A stretch of 64,000 nt of DNA, taken from Erysipelatoclostridium sp. AM42-17. Its GTDB lineage: Bacteria > Bacillota_I > Bacilli_A > Erysipelotrichales > Coprobacillaceae. Below, in pieces: positions 27,747 through 36,061 of this stretch. The notes beneath the pieces are model-generated. The model did not search any database. It saw nothing but the letters and a program-made list of their open reading frames with translations, and was not told the origin of the DNA. A program made the position numbers and the translations under genes. The stretch's first letter is position 1. Each line of letters opens with the position of its first letter. The stretch covers positions 111,347 through 175,346 of the forward strand of contig NZ_QUIN01000002.1 of NCBI RefSeq assembly GCF_003480255.1, written 5' to 3'.

Positions 27747-28788
27747 TGTCATATTCCTTTCTTATTCTATTCAAATACTTATTTTCATCACAAAGATCAT
27801 CGAATCGTTTTTTACAATTTTGACTCATTTGTTGATACAGTTGGTTATCATCGATAATATCTAGAATACTTTTAGTAAGTTCTTCATCATCAAAACACAA
27901 ATACCCATTAAAATCATTTTTAATAAGATGTTTCATCCCATCTACTGGAGTAGAAACTATTGGCGTTCCTAATGCTAATGATTCCAAAGCTACCATAGGT
28001 GTTCCTTCAAACCGTGAAGTCATAATCATAACTTTAGCATCTTTTATTATTTTTAATGGATTGCTTTGAAATCCTAAATATTTTATATTATTTGAATTCA
28101 TCAGATTAATCTTGCTTTTTACTACATCTTCTAAATCTCCTGTTCCAACTATTCCAATTTTTAATGATGAATTTTTTTCTAATATGTGTTGACATATTTT
28201 AATTAATCTTTCCGGATTTTTTTGATAAGTCAGTCTCCCAACATAAACCACATCATATGAATAATCATTGTTATCTTTAGAACATTTTTCCTCAATACTT
28301 TTTTTTGATAAAATATTTTCTAAAATCTCACTCTTTTTTGATATGAATTTTTTAAATACAAATCCATCATAGCATGATTTAGATACCCAAAAAAAATAAT
28401 CAATTTTCACTGATGCTAACAGCAATCCAATAGTTTTGATATTTATTTTTTTCATATTATTATTATTAACATGAATATGTGCAATTAATTTCCTTTTTCC
28501 CTTTAAAATAGAGCAAAGTAAAGCAGCTCTAACGTCATGTGAATGAATAATATCAGGTTTTACTTTTTCTATGACTGTTTTTAGTTCCCGGTATGTTAAA
28601 TTATTCATTAATTTATATTGTATTTTATTTTCTTCTAAAACATCTCTAATTTGACCATTTGCAGATGAATATACAAAATTATATTCATTTTCTAAAGAAT
28701 TGATGATATAAACAACAACATTTTCAGCACCGGAAAATGTATTGCTTTGTAAAACATGCAATATTTTTTTCATATAAAAAAACACCAT
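27739..28788 (-). CDS. Family 4 glycosyltransferase
   Basis: 349 residues, GT-B: HVLQSNTFSGAENVVVYII near the start, VVYVGRLTYQKNPERLI, GIVGTGDLEDVV, VMIMTSRFEGTPMVALESLA. The start may be the second Met (28773) rather than 28788; neither has a strong ribosome site. Its N-terminus is clearly similar to the decayed gene at 29350-29523, so the locus once held two related transferases. Confidence 0.9.
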   Translation of the reverse strand: MVFFYMKKILHVLQSNTFSGAENVVVYIINSLENEYNFVYSSANGQIRDVLEENKIQYKLMNNLTYRELKTVIEKVKPDIIHSHDVRAALLCSILKGKRKLIAHIHVNNNNMKKINIKTIGLLLASVKIDYFFWVSKSCYDGFVFKKFISKKSEILENILSKKSIEEKCSKDNNDYSYDVVYVGRLTYQKNPERLIKICQHILEKNSSLKIGIVGTGDLEDVVKSKINLMNSNNIKYLGFQSNPLKIIKDAKVMIMTSRFEGTPMVALESLALGTPIVSTPVDGMKHLIKNDFNGYLCFDDEELTKSILDIIDDNQLYQQMSQNCKKRFDDLCDENKYLNRIRKEYDNG

Positions 28789-29349
28789 CCTATAATTTTT
28801 TTCGTTTACTAAATCCTAATTATTTACACTAAAAAACCTCATTTCTCATAATTATTGTTTAGAGAATAGTTTTGGTTTTCAATTGTTTTGAAAGCATCAT
28901 GTATTCTTTAATTAGCAAGAATTCTAACTTATTTTAGAAGAGGTCTTTTATTTTAATTATTAATTTGTATTCCCACACAATACTTTATTATAAATTATCT
29001 GATTAATAAAAAATAATCACTTTTGAATTATCTTGATAAAGATACATTTACACTATTTTCACTTAATTCTTCATATATTAATTATGTTTTAAAATAATAT
29101 AACTAAATATCCCCACTATTCTCTATATCAATGAACAAATCAAATGATTCTATAAAATGAGATATAATTATAATAATTAATAATTTTTATAACTTTTTTA
29201 AAACATTTCTTTTTTATATTGATTGTATTATTAAATTTCATGTAATCTTTCCTAGTCAGATAACATATTCCAGTTATTAAATTTTTACATAATTAAATCT
29301 AACTTGAATTATTTAGTAGCAACATTTCGTTCTATAAACAAATTTAAAT
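28789..29349. other. AT-rich non-coding stretch, probably eroded gene space
   Basis: About 560 bases with many stops in all frames. Together with the adjoining glycosyltransferase remnant it is likely the relic of a deleted or decayed transferase. No RNA element recognised. Confidence 0.4.
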
Positions 29350-29523
29350 CTAAATAACAATTTTCTTCTTTTCTAATACATTTTTAATTAGCGCACACGG
29401 CGAAACATAAATCATTTCATGCTCATTTGAAAATAGTTTCACAAAATCAATTATTTGACATACAGCACTTTCTGCTCAAGAATATTTATTACTCTGAAGC
29501 AATTGTATAATCTTTTCTTTCTC
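29350..29523 (-). pseudogene. Remnant of a family 4 glycosyltransferase (N-terminal part)
   Basis: Minus-strand translation reads QLLQSNKYS, an in-frame TGA, then AESAVCQIIDFVKLF, EHEMIYVSPCALIKNVLEKK and a TAG. This lines up with the intact neighbour's HVLQSNTFSGAENVVVYIIN...ANGQIRDVLEENK, with the TGA in place of the conserved glycine codon (GGA to TGA). No start codon remains and the rest of the gene is gone. Confidence 0.75.
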
Positions 29524-29526
29524 ATA

Positions 29527-30687
29527 CTATTTTCCAATAACCTCTGAATAAATCGCTCTTATTTCTTCTTTAACTCTATCCACATCATAATCTTTAATTA
29601 AAAGCAAATTTTGATGTGACATTTTTTCTCTTAATTTTGAATTATATATTAAAGTATTAATAGCATCAGCAAATTCATTTGGACTATTTGGATCACACAA
29701 TATTCCATTTTCATATGGAATTATCAAATCATTGTTTCCTCTAATATTTGAAGCTATGCATGGCAATCCACATGCCATTGCTTCCATCATTGAACGAGGC
29801 AATCCTTCTTGAAAAGTAGAAAATAAAAAAATATCAGAAGCAAATAATAACTCCTTGATATCAGTTCTAAATCCAAGAAAATGTATTTGATTTTCAATAC
29901 CTAGCTGTATTGAAAGTTCTTTTAAATTTTCTAACTCAGGTCCTCTACCACATATAAAATAATGTATATTTTTCGTATTTAATTGTGCAATTGCTTCAAT
30001 TGCAACTGTATAATTTTTTCTTGGTACTAAATCTCCTGCAGATATAAGAGCAATATCATCATCATTTAAATTGAGTTCTACTCTTTTTTCTTTTCTATTC
30101 CCAGTATTTTGAAAATCTGATAATGTTATACCTACACCATGTACTTTGTATATTTTTCCCCCTTTTTTTAATGTGAATTTTTGGGCAGACTCATAATCTT
30201 CCTGATTCATTGTAATAATTGCATCTGTCCAATGAGCCATAATTTGCTCAGCCCATTTAAGTATTGTTCTGTTAAATAAAGGAGCACCTTTAAAAAAGTG
30301 AAACCCATGAGCAGTATAAATAACTTTTTTTATATGATACTTTTTACCAACTAAACGTCCTATAAGACCACCTACTGGTGTATTACAATGGATTACTTCT
30401 ATATCATTTTTCTCAATTACATTGCACAAATTCTTATATGCAATGTAATTATCATGTAAATTTACAATACTTCTATAAGTATGTGAATCATAAAACTTAA
30501 CTGGCAATTCAATACTTTTTAATTCTTCAGGTTTATTTCTATTAATTCCTACAATAACATCAAACCCCATATTAAGTGCATTTTTCAAACATGGTATCGA
30601 AACATTATCTAGCTTAACATTTGATCTATCATTTAATTTTTCTTGAGTTGGTTTTGTGCTATTTCCAATAAATACATATCCAGACAT
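29527..30687 (-). CDS. Family 4 glycosyltransferase (EpsD/CapM-like)
   Basis: 386 residues. Opening YVFIGNSTKP, then the diagnostic YTAHGFHFFKGAPLFNR and donor-site LISAGDLVPRKNYTVAIEAI, FICGRGPELENL, IFLFSTFQEGLPRSMMEAMA. This subgroup often adds the second sugar (N-acetylgalactosamine or similar) in Gram-positive EPS. It is 7 bases from the ATP-grasp gene upstream. Confidence 0.9.
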   Translation of the reverse strand: MSGYVFIGNSTKPTQEKLNDRSNVKLDNVSIPCLKNALNMGFDVIVGINRNKPEELKSIELPVKFYDSHTYRSIVNLHDNYIAYKNLCNVIEKNDIEVIHCNTPVGGLIGRLVGKKYHIKKVIYTAHGFHFFKGAPLFNRTILKWAEQIMAHWTDAIITMNQEDYESAQKFTLKKGGKIYKVHGVGITLSDFQNTGNRKEKRVELNLNDDDIALISAGDLVPRKNYTVAIEAIAQLNTKNIHYFICGRGPELENLKELSIQLGIENQIHFLGFRTDIKELLFASDIFLFSTFQEGLPRSMMEAMACGLPCIASNIRGNNDLIIPYENGILCDPNSPNEFADAINTLIYNSKLREKMSHQNLLLIKDYDVDRVKEEIRAIYSEVIGK

Positions 30688-30694
30688 ACTAATA

Positions 30695-31888
30695 TCATCC
30701 TATCATTACTTTAATTTTATCTAATGCTTCCTCACAGCTTTTTATAGCCGTATCTGCATTCTCATTCTGAGCAATAACGAATCCCATTCTTGCTCCACTA
30801 CTTGTAATTTCTGTAATTGTTTCACCTACACCATGAACGATGCTGATTTGTTTTATTCCATCTACTCTTTTTGCCTCTTCAATTCCAACTATTTCATTAA
30901 CAACACCTGCATGTTGTGAAAAATATCTAATGGCAGATCCTTTATCCCATTTAGATGAAATATCAGGTTGCTCACCCAAAGCAATTTTTATACAACATTC
31001 TACCATATTCACACCAGTTGAAAGAGGAACTAGATGTGTTGTAATATTATCACCACCTAATCTAGCGCCAATTTCAACAATTTTTGGTCCCTCTTTCGTT
31101 ATAATAATTTCTGTATGAGAAGGTCCATTCTTTATACCAATTGCTCTATTAGCCAATTTAGCAACTTCAGCAATTTTTTTTGCAATTTCTTTATCGTATT
31201 TTGTTGGCTGTGAATGTCCCATTTCAACATAATGTGGAGCACCAGTTGTAATTTTATCTGTAATTTGAATTACGTGACATTTTCCATTAATAGAAAGTGT
31301 TTCAACACTTACTTCCGGTCCACGCATATACTCTTCAACAATAACATCCCCTACTTTTGAAAAGGGTCTACAATAGTTATATGCATTTTTTATTAATTCC
31401 AAATTTGAGATATCTGTAACCTCAAAAATCCCTCGACTACCAGAACTATCAGCAGGTTTAACAATAAATGGAACATTAAATTCTTTCACCACTTTTTCAT
31501 ATTCTTCCCTATTTGACACTTTAAAGAACTTCGGAATAGGAACATTGTATTCTTTAAGCGCTTTTCTCATTTCTATCTTATTTGTAGCTTTATATGCAGT
31601 ATCCTCATCTATAGCAATTAAATTCATTTCTTTAGCAACTGCAGCAACAGAACGCATCGGCATATCTGTTGCAAGTGTCATGACACCATCTATGTTGTGT
31701 CTTTTTGCAGCATTCACAATTAACGGAATATCAATAGTACTAATTACTTCTTTAATTACTCCTGGAACTTTAAAACCAATTGCATCTGGATTCATATCCA
31801 CTACAATAACTTTAAGCCCCATTTCCTTTGCTTTTTTAATAGCCGAAAGCTGTAAGATACTAGCACCTATAATCATAATTTTTTTCAT
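30695..31888 (-). CDS. ATP-grasp ligase
   Basis: 397 residues: N-terminal PreATP-grasp fold (KKIMIIGASILQLSAIKKAK), ATP-binding VPFIVKPADSSGSRGI (about residue 135), VEEYMRGPEVSVETLS and the metal-binding IVEIGARLGGDN. ATP-grasp enzymes join a carboxylate to an amine via acyl phosphate. Paired with a second, fused ATP-grasp gene upstream; probably amidates a uronic acid or builds an amino-acid side group on the EPS. Confidence 0.85.
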   Translation of the reverse strand: MKKIMIIGASILQLSAIKKAKEMGLKVIVVDMNPDAIGFKVPGVIKEVISTIDIPLIVNAAKRHNIDGVMTLATDMPMRSVAAVAKEMNLIAIDEDTAYKATNKIEMRKALKEYNVPIPKFFKVSNREEYEKVVKEFNVPFIVKPADSSGSRGIFEVTDISNLELIKNAYNYCRPFSKVGDVIVEEYMRGPEVSVETLSINGKCHVIQITDKITTGAPHYVEMGHSQPTKYDKEIAKKIAEVAKLANRAIGIKNGPSHTEIIITKEGPKIVEIGARLGGDNITTHLVPLSTGVNMVECCIKIALGEQPDISSKWDKGSAIRYFSQHAGVVNEIVGIEEAKRVDGIKQISIVHGVGETITEITSSGARMGFVIAQNENADTAIKSCEEALDKIKVMIG

Positions 31889-31899
31889 AGTACATCCTC

Positions 31900-33474
31900 T
31901 TATCCTAGAAACTTAACCATTTCCATTTGTAGTTCATTATCATTTTCTTTATTATTACCAGTCGCCAAAAAACCGTATTGTTCATATAAATTTATAGCCG
32001 TAATATTATCTTTAGCAACATGCAATTTTATAGTTGTAAAATGTTTACTTTTGCAAACGCTAATTGCTTTTTCTAATACTTTTTTTGATAAACCTAATCC
32101 CCTATATTCATTCAAAACATAAACATTGCAAATATATGCTTCTAAAGTTTCTATATTGTTACAATATAGCATTAGAAATGCAACTATGCGATTGTCATCT
32201 ACAATTGAAATTACATTTCCAAAGTTCAAAAATTTCTCAATTCCTTTTTTAAGTTCATCATCAGAAAGAGTTCTACCTATTTCTTTATTATGATTCCATA
32301 TCAAATCAAATGCATTTTCATACTCATTAATTCTTTCAGCTCGCAAATTCATAATAGAAGTATCCTTTAAAGTAATTCTATGATCTGATTTATATATAAT
32401 ATATCCCGAATTTGAAGCCTCAACATTTCCCTTTGCATCCAAAAAACAATCATTTTCGACAGTATTAACTATACACCAATCCGCTTTATTCGCATCAGCA
32501 AACAATCTTTTAAGATGTTCGTTTTCTTTACAATGAAAATAAATACCAGTATAAGCAATATTTTTTATTTCTTTTTTTTCTAAACAATCGAAACAACAAT
32601 CTATTGCAGCCTTGTAGTAATCATAATTTGTACTATTCACTGTTAGAACATCAGCAATGTGATCCCCTCCAGCTCTTGCGCCAACTTCAATAAAATAGAT
32701 TTGGTTATCAATAATTTTTATTTCCATATGAGCCATTCCACACTTAATTCCTAGGACCTCAAGTGTATTTTTAGTTGCTACTTCTATTTTCTTCCTAATC
32801 TCATCACTCAAATCAGCAGGTTGGTGATGAGCAATTTCAGTAAAATATGGTTCTCCAGATGTTATTTTTTCAGTCACCTGTATAATAAAGCAATCCCTAT
32901 TTGATGCAATACATTCAATTGAATATTCTTTTCCACCATCTAGATATTCTTCTATTAACACTTCTCCATTAGAAGATATCTGTGCAGATAACTTTATCGC
33001 ATCTTCGAATTCAACCTCATTTTTCACCAATTTAATTCCCTTTTTCCCACAAGCATCTACAGCTTTAACCATTACTGGAAATTTTTCTACAGGATTTCCG
33101 TCATAAATATAGTATTTTGGCTGATTTATTGATGAAATGGTTTTTACACGTTCACGCATTAAATATTTATTTCTCGCAAAAAAGCCATTTTTTATATCAT
33201 TACCTGGAAGTTGCAGTTCATCAGCAATAATCGCTGCACTTTCAGTGGTAATTTCACTTGAAGCAATCACTCCATTCACATTGTGTTTTCTACATTCATC
33301 AACAATTCCTGCAATATCAAAAATTGATTTTTCAATAAAAAAATCAACCCTGTTTCTAGCAAGTGAATTTTTTTCTCCAAATCCAATTGTCAAGATATCT
33401 AATTCTTTTGCTTTATCTATTATTGGAAAAGCCGCTTCACCAGCCCCGATAATTGCTAATATTTTTTTTCTCAT
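31900..33474 (-). CDS. Bifunctional ATP-grasp ligase / GNAT acetyltransferase
   Basis: 524 residues in two domains. Residues 1-310 are an ATP-grasp enzyme like its neighbour (AIIGAGEAAFPIIDKAKEL, FPVMVKAVDACGKKGIKL, FIEVGARAGGDHI). Residues about 365-524 are a GNAT fold with the acetyl-CoA loop VYVLNEYRGLGLSKKVLEKA and YEQYGF. The fusion suggests that the amine ligated to the polymer, or its product, is also N-acetylated. Preceded by a Shine-Dalgarno. Confidence 0.85.
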   Translation of the reverse strand: MRKKILAIIGAGEAAFPIIDKAKELDILTIGFGEKNSLARNRVDFFIEKSIFDIAGIVDECRKHNVNGVIASSEITTESAAIIADELQLPGNDIKNGFFARNKYLMRERVKTISSINQPKYYIYDGNPVEKFPVMVKAVDACGKKGIKLVKNEVEFEDAIKLSAQISSNGEVLIEEYLDGGKEYSIECIASNRDCFIIQVTEKITSGEPYFTEIAHHQPADLSDEIRKKIEVATKNTLEVLGIKCGMAHMEIKIIDNQIYFIEVGARAGGDHIADVLTVNSTNYDYYKAAIDCCFDCLEKKEIKNIAYTGIYFHCKENEHLKRLFADANKADWCIVNTVENDCFLDAKGNVEASNSGYIIYKSDHRITLKDTSIMNLRAERINEYENAFDLIWNHNKEIGRTLSDDELKKGIEKFLNFGNVISIVDDNRIVAFLMLYCNNIETLEAYICNVYVLNEYRGLGLSKKVLEKAISVCKSKHFTTIKLHVAKDNITAINLYEQYGFLATGNNKENDNELQMEMVKFLG

Positions 33475-33500
33475 AATTTATTTCCTTCTTATTCTCAATA

Positions 33501-34097
33501 CTATTTATTGTATATATTTTTTCGTCCAACTACAGATTGTATAGTCTTTAAAAATACTTTTATATCCAAAAAAAATGAAATATTATCTGCATAATAAGCA
33601 TCGTTTACAAATTTTTCATCCTGATTAATAGAATTTCTAAAATATGCTTGACTATAACCTGTAATTCCAGGTTTAACCATATAATGTTTTTTTTCTATAT
33701 CTGATAATTCTTGAAAATTTAATCCTTCAATAGGAACTGTTGGTCTCGGACCAATAATACTCATATTGCCAAGTAATACATTTAAAAACTGTGGAAATTC
33801 GTCTAAACTAGTTTTTCGCATAAAATGTCCAATATTCGTAACTCTAGGATCATCATCCCCATTAAACGTTGATCCATCTGTATTTCGAATATCAGGGGCA
33901 TTTACTTTCATTGACCTTAATTTGAACATTTTATATGGTTTTCCATCTTTTCCAAGACGAATCGAATTATAAAATATTGGACCTTTATCTGAAAAATAAA
34001 TTATCGTTCCACAAAAAAGAACAACTATTATGACAAATGGTAAAGCACAAAGACCAATTATAATATCTATTATTCTCTTAACATATTTTTTATACAT
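33501..34097 (-). CDS. Undecaprenyl-phosphate sugar-1-phosphate transferase (initiating)
   Basis: 198 residues: one membrane-associated helix near the N-terminus (RIIDIIIGLCALPFVIIVVL), then the polyprenol phosphate transferase core: FKLRSMKVNAPD, RKTSLDEFPQFLNVLLG, MSIIGPRPT, KPGITGYSQ. The enzyme primes the lipid carrier with the first sugar phosphate. Lacking the N-terminal multi-pass region of WbaP, it is of the small EpsL/PglC type. The likely first sugar is the diamino sugar made by the dehydratase and aminotransferase upstream. Confidence 0.93.
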   Translation of the reverse strand: MYKKYVKRIIDIIIGLCALPFVIIVVLFCGTIIYFSDKGPIFYNSIRLGKDGKPYKMFKLRSMKVNAPDIRNTDGSTFNGDDDPRVTNIGHFMRKTSLDEFPQFLNVLLGNMSIIGPRPTVPIEGLNFQELSDIEKKHYMVKPGITGYSQAYFRNSINQDEKFVNDAYYADNISFFLDIKVFLKTIQSVVGRKNIYNK

Positions 34098-34102
34098 GTA
34101 TG

Positions 34103-35323
34103 CTACACCTCAAATACTTCTTTTATTATTTTTTTATAATTATCAATAATATAATTTACATCTTCATCACTTAATTTTGTATGAAGTGGTAATGTAATTT
34201 CATTAATAAATTGATTATAAGCATTTGGATAATCCTTTATATCAAAACCTAAGTTTTTATATGCTGTAAGCATTGGTAATGGTTTGTAATGGACATTACA
34301 TGCAATTCCTCTTTCAGCCATTTTTGTAATAATATCATTTCTTTGATCACCAGTGATGTTTGAAACTCTTGTAATATAAAGATGTCCACTTGATTGATGA
34401 TTTTCGTCATAATGATTTAATACTTCAATTCCTAAAGGAATAAAAGCTTCATTATATCTTTCAATAATTTCTTTTCTTCTTTTAAGCATTGTTGGATATC
34501 TTCTCATTTGTGCTAAACCAATACCACCCATAATATCTGTCATATTACATTTATACAATGGAGCCACAACATCATATTCCCATGATCCTAATTTTGTTTT
34601 AGCTAGAGCATCTTTTGATTGTCCGTGTAATGATAACAATTGAAGTTGTTTATAGATATCTTCATCATCTATTCCTTCAATCGTTCTCCAAGTAAGCGCT
34701 CCACCTTCCGCAGTTGTTAAGTTCTTAACTGCATGAAAACTAAATGAACTAAAATCAGCGATAGATCCACACATTTTACCATGCCATGAAGCACCAAAAG
34801 CATGTGCTGTATCAGCATTAACGGAAATTCTTCCCATTGCTTCTTGTATCTCATTATTTGGTTTAAATAAGTATTTTTTCTTTTCTACAATTTCAAAAAT
34901 TCTATCATAATCACAAGGTACTCCACCTAAATCAACTGGAATAATAACTTTTGTATTTTCTGTAATTGCTTTTTCTAATGCGTCATAATCCATTTCTAAA
35001 TTATCTTTTTGTACATCAACTAATACTAATTTAGCACCCACATGACATACAACTGCAGCACTCGCTGTATAAGTATAGGCAGGAACAATGACTTCGTCTC
35101 CAGGTCCTACTCCAAGTACTCTTAGGGCCATTTCCGCACAAGCGGTTTGTGAATTTAAACATACTGCTTTATTAACACCTACATAATTTGCGATTTGTCT
35201 TTCAAATTTTTTAACTTTTGGACCAGTTGTAATCCACCCATTTCTTAAAGTATCTGCTACTTCATTAATTTCATCTTCACTCATATCTGGTGGTGAAAAT
35301 GGTATATTTCTTTTATCTTTCAT
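34103..35323 (-). CDS. DegT/DnrJ/EryC1-type sugar aminotransferase
   Basis: About 406 residues, PLP enzyme: FSPPDMSEDEINEV, GWITTGPKVKKFE, PAYTYTASAAVV, DTAHAFGASW, and the PLP lysine region FSSFSFHAVKNLTTAEGG. The ATG at 35323 has GGAGGGG just before it and begins as the family does; the 40-residue upstream extension of the frame crosses the terminator and is not used. With the CapD-like 4,6-dehydratase it would make a UDP-4-amino-sugar (bacillosamine-type route). Confidence 0.92.
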   Translation of the reverse strand: MKDKRNIPFSPPDMSEDEINEVADTLRNGWITTGPKVKKFERQIANYVGVNKAVCLNSQTACAEMALRVLGVGPGDEVIVPAYTYTASAAVVCHVGAKLVLVDVQKDNLEMDYDALEKAITENTKVIIPVDLGGVPCDYDRIFEIVEKKKYLFKPNNEIQEAMGRISVNADTAHAFGASWHGKMCGSIADFSSFSFHAVKNLTTAEGGALTWRTIEGIDDEDIYKQLQLLSLHGQSKDALAKTKLGSWEYDVVAPLYKCNMTDIMGGIGLAQMRRYPTMLKRRKEIIERYNEAFIPLGIEVLNHYDENHQSSGHLYITRVSNITGDQRNDIITKMAERGIACNVHYKPLPMLTAYKNLGFDIKDYPNAYNQFINEITLPLHTKLSDEDVNYIIDNYKKIIKEVFEV

Positions 35324-35377
35324 TTTACCCCTCCATCTCTTTATCTTAAAAGACATAACATAAGTTATGTATAATAA

Positions 35378-35399
35378 AAAGACTATGAAGATAGTCTTT
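35378..35399 (-). terminator. Intrinsic terminator between loaP and the rest of the EPS operon
   Basis: AAAGACTA / TAGTCTTT, 8-bp arms with a 6-base loop, followed on the minus strand by TTTTTATT. Flanking ACATAAC and GTTATGT segments can pair around it. Its place directly after loaP and before 15 kb of EPS genes makes it the probable target of LoaP antitermination. Confidence 0.75.
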
Positions 35400-35420
35400 A
35401 CATACGTTATGTTATATCTC

Positions 35421-35939
35421 TTAGTTTTTACTAATAATTTCAAGTCCTACTTGAACCCGATTAATTTTACCTAATAATTCTAAATCGATATAAGCGATAC
35501 GCTTATGTCGATCTATCTTTGTAATCTTTCCTTCTAAACCTTGTAAAGGTCCTTCGATGATGGTGATTTGATCACCAATAATCATTCCTTTAGAAAATTC
35601 TACCACATGATTTATATCTGAAAAACGTGTAAGAAACTTAGCTTCTTGGGGATAGATGGGAAAGATATCTTTTCCATCATTACCAAGTAGCTTGGTTAAA
35701 TCGGGTATTCTTTTTAGTTCCGTATATAAATCTTCAATACGATCACTAATCATAAAGATATACCCTTTAAATAAGATTTCATCGACGATTTTCCAAGTTC
35801 CTCTAAACTTCTTTTTTTTCTTACATCTAGGAATAAAGCATTCTTGAAGAATACTACGATCAACTAATAAATGACAGGCTTTCACGATTTCATCTTCTTT
35901 ACCTGATCTAACTTGAACGACATACCAATTATCAAACAT
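35421..35939 (-). CDS. loaP: LoaP-type NusG paralogue, processive antitermination factor
   Basis: 172 residues from the ATG at 35939 (AAAGGAGG eight bases upstream). NusG N-terminal domain: NWYVVQVRSGKEDEIVKACH, CFIPRCKKKKKFRG, EILFKGYIFMIS; C-terminal KOW domain: GDQITIIEGPLQGLEGKITK. Specialised NusG paralogues of this length sit at the head of long polysaccharide or antibiotic operons and let RNA polymerase ignore terminators. Here the gene is second in the EPS operon, with a terminator right after it. Confidence 0.88.
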   Translation of the reverse strand: MFDNWYVVQVRSGKEDEIVKACHLLVDRSILQECFIPRCKKKKKFRGTWKIVDEILFKGYIFMISDRIEDLYTELKRIPDLTKLLGNDGKDIFPIYPQEAKFLTRFSDINHVVEFSKGMIIGDQITIIEGPLQGLEGKITKIDRHKRIAYIDLELLGKINRVQVGLEIISKN

Positions 35940-35972
35940 GCTTTTTCCTCCTTTTAGATACGCTTCGCCCAT

Positions 35973-36048
35973 CGAATAACGTATCGTTATTCGACTAGGC
36001 TATGTATAACCGATAAATGTAAGTAACGCGACCCTGCGACGATTACTT
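35973..36048 (-). ncRNA. Two GC-richer hairpins in the loaP leader
   Basis: A perfect 9-bp hairpin CGAATAACG / CGTTATTCG with a 3-base loop (35973-35993), and an interrupted stem AAGTAA-CG-CG pairing with CG-CG-TTACTT (36021-36048). Neither has a U tract, so they are not terminators. They could be a LoaP recruitment or autoregulation element, since LoaP proteins are known to need an RNA hairpin; that is inference. Confidence 0.4.
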
Positions 36049-36061
36049 TTCTTTATCTTTT

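Noticed and set aside
35324..35443. 40-residue N-terminal extension of the aminotransferase
   Set aside because: It crosses the intrinsic terminator and lacks a ribosome site; the ATG at 35323 has GGAGGGG and matches the family start.
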